Shown: positions 36,801-48,800 of the stretch, in pieces | Layout: every line of letters starts with the position of its first letter | Position numbering within the stretch: position 1 is the stretch's first letter | Source: Notospermus geniculatus | Lineage: Eukaryota > Nemertea > Pilidiophora > Heteronemertea > Lineidae | Assembly: GCA_002633025.1 (NCBI GenBank) | Contig: NMRB01001292.1 | Location: 118,334-182,333, forward strand | Length of the DNA stretch: 64,000 nucleotides | Direction: 5' to 3' | Notes under the pieces: model-generated | Database searches by the model: none | What the model saw: the letters and a program-made list of their open reading frames with translations, nothing else | What the model was told of the DNA's origin: nothing | Position numbers and translations under genes: made by a program

Positions 36801-39800
36801 TAAACGTCACTGGCAAGACGATTTCACGCATTGCTCTCTGGCACACACTGGCGTCAACAGGCAATTTCAGTGTTCTCGCCAGGCCTTTTAAACAGGGCGG
36901 TACCACCGTGTTCAAAATTCAGAGGTCACTTTACCACCCTTTTAAAATTTTTACCACCCTGTTTGAAAATGCAACTTGAAATGCATTTTCTATTACACCA
37001 CTCTGTTTGAATTTCACTCCCACCCTGTTTGAAAATCCTGTTTGGAAAAATTTCTGGCTAGAACACTGGATTTTGCCCACTGGCGATCAGATCGCTCGTA
37101 ATCGCTGGTGTGCCGCTGGCTTTAGTCAGTGTGGTCGCTTGAATAACTATCCCAGAAATGTGTCTATCTGTTTGTTTTAAAATTCAAAGTTTTCTCTTCA
37201 GACCACACAAACACAAGCATCGCCGCCACCACCATAAGCGGCACCACCACCGTCCGGAGGAGAGCTACGATCTGGAGGATCTTATGGAACGGCGACATGC
37301 AGGAAGCGAGACGACCGTCAATCCAGCTTTGAAGCGTGTCCCGACAGAACCAGACGAAGCAGCGTTACTGCGTCTTGCCGCTCTTGACGATATGAAAAGT
37401 AAGAATCGAGAGCTTCGCGAGGTAGACATCTCTGCCTTAAGGGAACTTGGCTTTGACTAGTAACACAAATGACTGCCCCATACGTTTCTTCGGCTGAGTT
37501 GCCAATCAAGAGCCAACTTATGCAAGAAAATGCGCCCATAAGTTTCTTCGGCTGAACTGCCCCTAAAGAGCCCACTTGTGCCAAATGCGTCCATGTTACT
37601 TCGGCTGAGTTGCAGTAAAGAGCCAACTTGTGCAGCAGACATGGTAGAACACGTCTTTCTTTGGCTCAGCTGTCAATAAAAGTGCCAAATTGTGCAAGAA
37701 AATGTGTCCATACATTTCTCCGGCTGGGTTGCCAATAAATAGCCAACTTATGCAATATATGCATCCATACATTTCTTCGGCTGAACTGCCAATAAAGAGC
37801 CAACTTATGCAAGATATGCATCCATACATTTCTTTGGCTAAACTGCTAATAAAGAGCCACCTTGTGCAAGAAAATGCATCCATACATTTCTTCGGCTGAA
37901 CTGCCAATAAAGAGGTATAAAAAGATGGTTTGCTTTGCTGCATAGCCTTGTTGATTACTTAGAACTTACATTCTCTGTGTTTCTCAGGTCATAGGTTTGA
38001 AGATGCACGTGGTATCCGACGCCACAAGATTCGCCACAGTGCCATGGCCTCCATCGTTCAGATCGGCAAGGCGCAGGATCCACAACGAATGTCGTACGCT
38101 CCAGCCAGGATGAGGCAGTTTGATCATAGTCCGCATGATGTAAGTATTATCGATATTATAAGCTGTATTTACACTCCCAAGAATGAAGTGAACTCGGACT
38201 GTACCGAGTACGGTACGGCCAAAATAGTGGCAGTGTAAACCTGTGCAGCATACCCAGTCCGGACCACAAGTGAACCGTACCGAGACCCGCAGAAGGAGGT
38301 GGTACCACCCTGTTCAAAATTCAGACTACAGAGGTCATTTTACCACCCTGTTTAAATTTTTACCACCCTGTTTGAAAATGTAACTTGCAATGCATTTTCT
38401 ATTTACACCACACTGTTTGAATTTCACTCCGACCCTGTTTGAAAATCCGGGGCCTTAAAACAGAGGAAAATGCAGGTATCCCACCCTGTTTGGAAATTTT
38501 CTGGCTAGAACACTGATTTCCCTCTGAAAATTCTTGTATTACAAAATCTGAATGAGATTCTGTGGGAAATGAATATACCATTTTCCAGGTGTTTGTAGAG
38601 TTGGACGAGTTGTTAGTCGGCGACCAAAATGAATTGGAATGGCGTGAGAAAGCTCGTTGGATCAAGTTTGAAGAGGATGTTGAGGAAGGCGCTGAGAGGT
38701 GGGGAAAGCCCCATGTTGCCTCACTGTCGTTCCACAGCTTGCTGGATCTCAGACGGTGTCTTGAAAAATGTAAGTGACATTAGTTTTCTCTTTGGCTGGT
38801 ATTTTCTTCGGAGCATTGTTCAAAGTTCTACGATATCCTTCAGACTAGGATCTAAAAGTCACAATACATGTACCTTGGCAGGATTTCTGTTGTATTGTAT
38901 TGTATAGATTATTGGAATTTGCACTTATGCTTTTTGGTGTGCTAGGCTAGATAATACCAGTTCAGTGGGGGAACTGCTAAATTCATGCGAGACGCGTCAC
39001 GTCATTAGGAACGCTTGGGGGATGCAAGGACGTCATTTCATCACATGATGTTGCCGACGTCACGGATGATGCGACGGGAATCTCGATGACGTTGTGGCGT
39101 CAAAAACTATGGGCCGTATTTTAGAACGTTCCTTGATGTTAAGGTCGACCTTAAGTCTATTGTAAAACCATCGAGAACAATAGATTTAATGTGGACCTTA
39201 ATGTTAAGGAACATTCTAAAATACGGCCCTATATATCATCAAAATTCGGGCTTCGTAGGGACACTTCCCAGGCCTGTCTCCATTTGCATACCAAGTTTGG
39301 TGGTGATCCGTTAGTGAAACTTGGAGAAAATCGCGGACAGACACAAACAAACTTTAATCGAATATTAATATGATGTAGTCCTCCTGTAACTGCTACTATA
39401 GGCGCAAGAATTCTACCCGTAATCTGTGGTCGTTGCAGGTGCCATCCTTCTTGACCTCGAGGCCCATGACCTGACGTCTATTGTGTCGCAAACTGTTGAT
39501 CGGCTGGTAATTGAGGATCAGTTGGCCGAAGATGACCGTGCAAAAGTATTCAGGGCATTGCTTCTGAAACACAAGTAAGTTACCAAAATGACACTCCCAA
39601 CTGCAATTTAATTGCAGTAAGTTACCAAAATGACACTCCCAACTGTAGTTTAATTTGATGATGTTTCATCCCCAAAGTGCAAAAACGAGTGCAGAAACCT
39701 CTTGGTATAGTGGAGTGCAGTTTTTATTGTCCACTTGTGTCAGATATCACAATGTAGTTTTCTCTAACGTTCTGTGTTTATGGTGTTGTCGTGTTTTATG

Positions 39801-42800
39801 TGTAGTCTGTTTCTTCTAGACGTCAGTGTGTGCTAAGTACCCCTAGTTCTGCAATAGAGCTTGGTCCTGTGTTTACAGTTTCCATTTACATGTATGTCAG
39901 ATGTCGCAAACCCCTACACGTAGTTTTCTCTAACTTTCTGTGTTTCGTGTTTTATGTACAGTCTGTTTCTTCTAGACGTCAGTGTGTGCTAAGTACCCCT
40001 AGTTCAATAGTTGTGCAATAGAGCTTGTGCAGTGGCGCATGGGCTGATATTCATAAAAGCTAGCAAATGCTTTTACTTTGAATTTTGTAGTAAATTTACA
40101 TGTACATTGGACATTGCTGTGCAAATCTTAAGTAAAAGCATTTGCTGTCTTTTATGAATATCAGCCATTATGCCGTCACCTTTTGACCGGTGGTCCACCA
40201 TGCTGGCGTCGACGACATAGTGTGCCACGTGAAGATCACGTCATTGTTGAAGTCGCGCACAATCCACTTGCGCTGACGACAAAGTTGGTCGATGACGTCA
40301 ATTTGACTGTCAAGATGGCGGAATTTTCTGTGATGACGTCATCTGCACAAGCTCTATATACTTTGGTGTAACATTTCGCCTTCTAATTTCCCTTTTCTCC
40401 ACTTAGAATTATTTCCTGTATTATTTCTCAAAACTAGGCATGTTGAGGAGCTCCACAGAATGCAGCGCAGAAATGCCCTGGCGAACATAAATGTTGACGC
40501 ACTGAAGCGCCGTTTCTCTCGGCGCCCATCTCTGTCTGGCGACGACGCGATAGAATTGACGTAATGATTGTTTTTGTCCTTTGAATGACAGCTGAGGTGA
40601 CAGCGGGAAATAATCACGGGAATCTCTCTATTACGGATTCTGGGGATTAAGTTAAGAAAAGTCAGGTATCCTGACTGCTGAGGGCCTAGTAGCCAAGTGG
40701 TTATCACGTCCACGAAAGTATAATTCACCCGAACTTCAACATGGGCAAAGTGCCAGGCGTGTGCAACAGACACCATAAAGTGAACACAATGAATGACAAA
40801 CCACAAATCACAATATTTACCAGTTGACTGAGCACAACCTTGGAGTGTTTGCTATAGGCTGTTGAAGTGACCCTAACATCATTAGGTAACTGACATGGAT
40901 TATTTACCACTGACTTGTGCGCATTTCCAAGCTTGGCACTTTGCCCATGTTGAAGCTAGGGTGAATTATACTTTAGCGAGCGGCACGTCCCGCATTCGAA
41001 TCCAGCCCGGGCCATGGTGACTTGTACCTCGTTCCTTCGCAAGAGCAATTAAAAGACCCCAACTAAAGTGAGGAAAATGAGTAGCATGAGATGGCCTCTT
41101 CCCGTACTCACCAGGGCGAATGCTATGGCTTTGGCCCTGACAGAAGCATACAAATCTAATACAATACAATGCAGTAAATGCAAATGGAGGTTATGACCTT
41201 TTTGGGAAGTTTGCTGACCAAAATAGAGAGGTTCCCTTACCAGAAGTCCCCCTCCCCAAATATCAGCAGTTTCCAACACTAAGAAGTGACTGGCATATTG
41301 ACAAGCGTTTCTCCATGGTCCATATTCAATAACATACTTAAGAAGTCAAAGTGTGATACTTACCTTTTGTGTTGAACAAAGGATAAGTGTCACACTTACC
41401 ATAGACTTATGTAGTTTTATGAATATGGGCCCATATTCATAAATATACTTAAGTCAAAGTGTGATACTTACCTTTTGTGTTGAACAAAGGATAAGTGTCA
41501 CACTTAAACTTACATGTAAGTAGTTTTATGAGTATGGGCCCTGGAAACCTCTACTAGCTTGCCATTTCCGGTNCTGACGTCTATCGTGTCGCAAACCGTT
41601 GACCGCCTGGTAATTGAGGATCAGTTGGCTGAAGATGACCGTGCGAAAGTATTCAGGGCATTGCTTCTGAAACACAAGTAAGTTACCAAAATGACACTCC
41701 CAACTGCAATTTAATTGTTCCCTTATTCAGATGTAATTGAACCTTTTCCCAGTCAGGTGGTCCTGTGTTTTCAGTTTTAGTCCTGATTCTGTGTTAAAAG
41801 AGTTTTCTGCCTGTGATAAGTGGTGTTTTCTGTGAAGACTATAGCCGTGGTTACACTACATAGAAATCCCCGGGTTTTTTGACACCCGGGTCTAGCCCGG
41901 CACTGAAAAATCCCTCCTGAGGCCCGGTGCCCGTCAGCACTACTCACATTTTGTGACGGGGACCTAAATTAAGCCCTCCAAAAACCGTTCGAGCTCGGAG
42001 GGGATTATTACACCGCGTTTTTAACAGGTGTGGACAGAAAGGGCCATGGGCACAAAAGTTTGGGTTAAATAATTGTCTGACAAGATGCGTTTGGAACTGT
42101 TGCACTATGGTTGGACAATGAATGGCCACGACAACGGCGTGGGAGAAGTCGTAGGCCACCATCCTTTGTTGGAAAGGTCTGAATGAATGGCAGAATGGCA
42201 GAACTTCATCAATAGCTCTGTCATGCCAAGAAATAATTGCAATATTTTAAGTTTGTGTTGTGTTATGATGATGTTTCATCCCCAAAGTGCAAAAACGAGT
42301 GCAGAAACCTCTTGGTATAGTGGACTGCAGTTTATATTGTCCATTTATGTCAGATATCACAAACCCCTACACATAGTTTTCTCTAACTTTCTGTGTTTAT
42401 GGTGTTGTCGTGTTTTATGTGTAGTCTGTTTCTTCTAGATGTCAGTGTGTGCTAAGTACCCCTAGTTCGATAGCTGTGCAATAGAGCTTGGTCCTGTGTT
42501 TACAGTTTCCATTTACATGTATGTCAGATGTCACAAACCCCTACACGTAGTTTTCTCTAACTTTCTGTGTTTATGGTGTTGTTGTGTTTAATGTGTAGTC
42601 TGTTTCTTCTAAGCCAGCGTGTGCAAAGTACCCCTAGTTCAATAGTTGTGCAATAGAGCTTGTGAAGTGGCTCATGGGTTGATATTTATAAAAGCTAGCA
42701 AATGCTTTTACTTTGAATTTTGTAGTACATTTACATTTACATTTAATGCTGTGCAAATCTTAAGTAAAAGCATTTGCTATCTTTTATGAATACCAGCCAT

Positions 42801-45800
42801 TATGCCGTCACCTTTTGACCGGTGGTCCACCATGCTGGCGTCGACGACAAAGTGTGCCACGTGAAGATCACGTCATTGTTGAAGTCGCGCACAATCCACT
42901 TGCGCTGACAACAAAGTTGGTCGATGACGTCAATTTGACTGTCAAGATGGCGGAATTTTCTGTGATGACGTCATCTGCACAAGCTCTATATACTTTGGTC
43001 TAACATTTCGCCTTCTAATTTCCCTTTTCTCCACTTAGAATTATTTCCTGTATTATTTCTCAAAACTAGGCATGTTGAGGAGCTCCACAGAATGCAGCGC
43101 AGAAATGCCCTGGCGAACATAAATGTTGACGCACTGAAGCGCCGTTTCTCTCGGCGCCCATCTCTATCTGGCGACGACGCGATAGAATTGACGTAATGAT
43201 TGTTTTTGTCCTTTGAATGACAGCTGAGGTGACAGCGGGAAATAATCACGGGAACCTCTGTATTGCGGATTGTGGGGATTATGATGTTAAGTGTCGGGTA
43301 TCCTGACGGCGGAGGGCGTGATAGCTGAGTGGTTATCACGTCCACCATGTCCACTAGCAAGTGGCAGGTCCCGCATTCGAATCCAGCCCAGGTCACATCA
43401 TGGGATATAATCCCAGACTCTTCGCGTCCATCGTTTGGGACAGTAAGCCGTGGTGACTTTGAAGTCTGGCAACATCTAAGCGCGACCCAAAGGAATACGG
43501 AAGTTAGGCAATTTATTAGTTGGATTTTCCACGGATCTTTAATCACACGCAACTCTTGAATAAACCGATCAACAATTCGATCAGACTATACAAACAGACT
43601 TTAGTGTGCAACGGATCGTTACTTGGTACGCAAGTCAAATGCATAATCGAAAACTGCAAATTCCTGTCTCATTTCTGACTTCCGCATTCCATTGGGTCGC
43701 ACTTAGATGTTGGCGGACTTTACCTCGTTCCATTGCGAGAGAAATTATAACACCTCATCTGACTGAGTGAAGAATATGAGTAGCTTGAGATGGCCTCTTC
43801 CATACTTACCAGGGCGAATGCTATGGCTTTGGCCCTGACAGAAGCATACAAATCTAATACAATACAATACAGTAATATGCAAATGGAGGTTATGACCTTT
43901 TTGGGAAGTTTGGTGTCCAAAATAGAGAGGTTCCCTTACCAGAAGTCCCCCCTCCCCCATATATCAGGAGTTTCCAACACTAAAGAAGTGGCTGGCGTAT
44001 TGACAAGCTTTTCTCCAGGGTCCATATTCAAAAACATACTTAAGTCAAAGTGTGATACTTATCTTTTGTTGAACAAAGGATAAGTCACACTTCGACTTAA
44101 GTAGTTTTATGAATATGGGTCCATATTCAAAAACATACTTAAGTCAAAGTGTGATACTTATCTTTTGTTGAACAAAGGATAAGTCACACTTCGACTTAAG
44201 TCGTTTTATGAATATGGGTCCATATTCAAAAACATACTTAAGTCAAAGTGTGATACTTATCTTTTGTTGAACAAAGGATAAGTCACACTTCGACTTAAGT
44301 AGTTTTATGAATATGGGTCCATATTCATAAACATACTTAAGTCAAAGTGTGATACTTATCTTTTGTGTTGAACAAAGGATAAGTGTCACACTTAGACTTG
44401 AGTAGTTTTATGAATATGGGCCCCTGGAAACCTCTAGGTTGCCATTTCCAGTCCCCAGGGGCTCCGAGGTTGCCTTTCCAGGGGGCCATGAGGTATACTT
44501 TCACACCGTGGTAGTGCGAATTTTATTTCTCAGTTTTGTTTTTTTTGCCGAAGTCAGTTGATGCCAAAACAAATGACTGTTTCATGATATCACCGTACTG
44601 ACAGCCTAAGGGCCCTATTCTAGAAGCTTCCTTATTGTTTGCAGGGCAGAATACAAAAGCTTAAAGTGGACCTTTGAGTTAAAGAGGCTTCTAGAATACG
44701 GGCCCAAGATTTTTTTTTTTTTTAGGGGCATGGCGCCCTGGGGGGTTAAAAAGGGCACAATGGCGCCCCCTTTTGGCGGCATGGCGCGGCGCCACTCTGA
44801 AATGGCCTAGATATAACACTGCGGTTGGCCCAAGTTGACACTACCCATTGCGAAATTGGCAGAATCACGTCAGATGAAGCAGTTTGATGTGACCTTCCAC
44901 AGCAAAACCATGCGCATGTTGCTCTTTAGCTTGGCAGGTCGAGACCAAATGTTTGTCAGTTTCAATATTGTCTGTCTATTATGATAAATCAAAGGAGTGA
45001 AATCATCTGAAACAATCTATTTCTTCCATTCTCTCCTGGTGTCATCTTAGTTCGCTGAGGCTCACCTTCTGAGTGGCATGCAACTACTTTTGCTGTGGAA
45101 GGTCAGATCAGTGGATTATTTAAGCCCCAGTCACATATCCACTCCGGGGCCCGTACGGCGAGTAAAAACAGACATTTTGGCCGATTTCTATGGTGCCCAG
45201 TTTGATCCAGCCTACTTTCCGCCTATCTATTGAGGCGATTTCGGTATGATTCATCTTAGATCCGAGTTTCAGTCTCTAAAATCCGCAGCAAGCCGCTGGC
45301 TGGGGAAAATCGTACGGGGCCCAGTGGATTTGTGACCTAGGCTTTAACAGTAACAACTTGTGTTGCCCCAAGCTCCAAACACTATGGCCCAACCCTGATC
45401 GATTGTACTGCAGTTCGTGTGATGCTTGAATCCAATTACTAGTATAGTATGTAAATGTTCAGCAGTGTGCCTTCATTGTCCTACCCCCACCCACATAATC
45501 ATTTCTTTTCGCTGCCGAGTGAGTGCTTAATGCTGGTTTTTACCCAGTGGCTTAGTGTGTTTGTGACATGGCCTAAAAAGAAAAGTCCCATGATTTTACT
45601 CCAGCAAAGTTCCAGTCGTTTTAATTCCTTGATCCAAGATGCTTGTGTGTGGCTTCATTTAGTCTGATGCAGTTTTGTGTTAAAGCTNCCCCCCCCCCCC
45701 CAAAAGAAGTGTCATTAAATATCATTAATAGTAGGAAAATGACATTGGATATCCAAGGAGAAGTTTGAGCATGCAGAGGTGGTTGAGGATTCCAATAAGG

Positions 45801-48800
45801 CCAAAAAGTAGCTGTAATTTCAGTGATTTCATCACGGTTTATAAAGTGGGTCTGGTTCCAGGACAAATTTTGCTTGTTTTGATGTGTAAAAAAGTATGAA
45901 GCAGGAAAAAAAGAAATTAGTGGTAAAACATTTTTGGAAGGTTGTAATTGCAGCTACTTTTAGACTTTGGACTTGAAATGGGATTTAGTGGTGCATGCAA
46001 GACTGACTTGGGAATGGGATCATTGCTATGTGTGGGATATTTTCTGTAACGCCCCCTCAATACAGTCAAATTTTTCATACAATATTTTGGAAATTCTTAT
46101 TTAGGGCCTATGGGACTAATGTATTGACACATAACTAACCCTTTATTCAGCAAATTCAGAAATTTTATGAAAAATTGCCTTAAAAGTCGTAATTTTGTGT
46201 AACATTAACACTCAAATTTAACACCTCAAAGGAGAATTCACTTGTCTGCAGTTGTTGAGACGCAACATGCAAGAATCGTTCCGGGTTGAGTTCAGCAGCA
46301 CGCCTCAACTAAGCTGGTGTAAAAAGGGCTAAGAATCTTGTACTTACTAACCTTGTCAATTTTGGTTTTACCATAAAACTGTAGAACTCAAAATTATTGT
46401 TCAGGACACCTGTCAAGAATTACACTCTGCGTCAGTGGTACTTGTAGACAGTCAGGTGTGATGGATGGTGTAATGGGGAACTTTTCTGCCGTCGGTGGCC
46501 GTAAGAGGCTGCCTGTTACCGGTCCTAGAACGTCGCAAAATTTGGCGTCAAGTGCGTGAGCCACGGCGCCCACGTCATTATGGACGACGTTGTGGCATGC
46601 ATTTGTGCCCTGTGACGTCAAATTTCATGACGTTCTGGGACCGGTAACTCGTAGCGTCCTCTGACGGCTCCAAAGTTCCTCATTGTGCGTTATGTGGTTT
46701 TCTGGTCACCTTGAGTGACAAAGTTAAACAAACGTAAAAATCTCTGAGTGAAATGGAAAAAGTGTCAACAGTTACATGTGGCTTCAATGCCAAATATACA
46801 TGTAGATGAGTTTCAATAGCAGCCATCTTGCCAAAATTAGGTCATCGTCATGGAAATTCCCTGACTAGGGGATGGGAGAACCAATCCACTGTCACTCAGA
46901 AAGTTCCCACGGTGATGACCTAATTTTGGCAAAGTGGTTGCTAGCGAAACTCATCTCTTTGCTGGTTCATCTTTGAACAATTTGAATATTTATTTTCCAG
47001 GCACTTGCACGACGATCGTAAAACCACAGCCAACATCATGAAGAACATCTCCTCTGCTGCCAGCCTGACACGAGTTCTCGGCTCCAGCAACAGTTTGAAG
47101 GAAAAGGATACGAAACCGCCGTCGGGAAACGGTTCTGATGACAACGTTATCTCTTTCACGAAGACCGATGATCTTCGGGTTGATATTGATAATAACACAG
47201 TAAGTGCGGAAGTATGTACCAAAGTTTTACTGCTTTTTACAAAAGGTGCGCAATGCTTTGTGTGATGTGACAGGTCGCCAATGCTTTGTTGCTGCTTTTA
47301 GTCTTCGAGTATTGCAAATATGATATTGTATAGATATTGTATGATAATAGGGAGGTTAAGATAACGTTCCGACTCCGACTCCAGAGGACTCTTTTTTTGG
47401 GAACTACGTCATCACATACAACGGGGTTTTCCAAAGCAATGGTGTTTACTCATTCACAAGAACGAATAGAACCCGCCTGGGTGGTAAATTTATCTCTGAC
47501 TTGAAAAATCCGAATTTAGCACCTCGGAGTGGGAGTCGGAGTCGGACCAGATCTTAACCTCTCTAATAGCTACGGTTACACGTGTTGAAAATACCCATGT
47601 TTTCCATACCCGTGTCAAGCCCGTGTGTATGAAAAGCCCGGCGAGAGGTCACACTACTACATTGTAGTTAAGTAGCCTGGCGACAGGTGCGCTGCATGCA
47701 TTGACTCTTCGGTCATTTCTGTATTGGCAAACATTGTTGGAGGCACGAAAACGACGTCATTTAATGGCGGCGCCATCTGTAGCCATGCTAAGAACTAATG
47801 AAAATGCGGGGATTTCGAAAAGCATGGCGAGCTTGCCGTGTTTCAAAAACCTGTTTTTTTCAGACAAGGGTTTCTTGAAGCGCGGCAATTCATAGGTGTG
47901 GCCGCAGAAAAACCCGGGGATTTTATGTAGTGTAACCACAGCTAATGTGTTGAGGGGTGTTGAAACTGATATCACTCTTCTCCTGAAAATGCCCATTTCA
48001 ATAAGGATAAGACATGCCAGTATAAACGAAAGCATGTCAAGAGCTGTTAAGGCCATTTCCTCTGGTTAATAACATGGGAAATAAGGATAAGACATGCCAG
48101 TATAAACGAAAGCATGTCAAGAGCTGTTAAGGCCATTTCCTCTGGTTAATATATCTATTTCCCATGCTGGGAAATAAGGATAAGACATGCCGGTATAAAC
48201 GAAAGCATGTTGTTGTCAAGAGCTGTTAAGGCCATTTCCTCTGGTTAATATTTCCCATGTTGGGAAATAAGGATAAGACATGCCAGTATAAACGAAAGCA
48301 TGTCAAGAGCTGTTGGCTGTTTCCTCTACAGTGAATTTTGCCGCAGTTTGTGGTGAGAGTAGCGGTTTTTGCAGGTATTGGGATAATCAACAGGCCATGT
48401 AGTGTTAAACCATCAAAGGATTATCCAAAACCCTGTGTAAACCGCACTGCTTGCCGCAAACCAAGGCAGAATTCGCTGTAGTGGAAATGGGGCCTTTAGG
48501 CTAAGAATCCATTCCTGCAATTTTCGAGCAGTGCGATGCCGCATCATTTGTCCATGACCAACGCCGTGGAAACAAACAATACTTTCGAACATTTTCCGCT
48601 CGTAAATCGCATGAATTGACAGTCAGCCTTAGTGTTCTGATCTGGCAGCACCAGGATGAAGCAAAGGCCTAGTGAGTTTTACTGCGGGAATGTACAAAGG
48701 CCCCGTTGCCAAACCTTGTGCAACTTCCAAACACCCAGCTTGCATGCATATCCTATTAAACCCCTTATTGGCATTTCCTGTTTATATTGTACAGTTATGT

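Larger units (their letters stand above)
39471..41572 (+). repeat. First copy of the exon 9-10 region
   Basis: From CTGACGTCTATTGTGTC in exon 9 to CTTGCCATTTCCGGT at the N. Matches 41574-44455 along its whole length apart from private insertions. Confidence 0.9.
41574..44455 (+). repeat. Second copy of the exon 9-10 region
   Basis: Begins at the homologue of 39471 and reaches the homologue of 41572 at TTGCCATTTCCAGT (44455). The two contig ends thus overlap fully at the single N, as expected for two haplotypes left unmerged. Confidence 0.9.

Noticed and set aside
40420-40437. Upstream acceptor CCACTTAG for exon 10
   Set aside because: Using it brings an in-frame stop before the conserved HVEELHRMQ start.
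42986-43552. 188-codon minus-strand frame
   Set aside because: It runs antisense through exon 10 and a tRNA-derived SINE and has no recognisable family.
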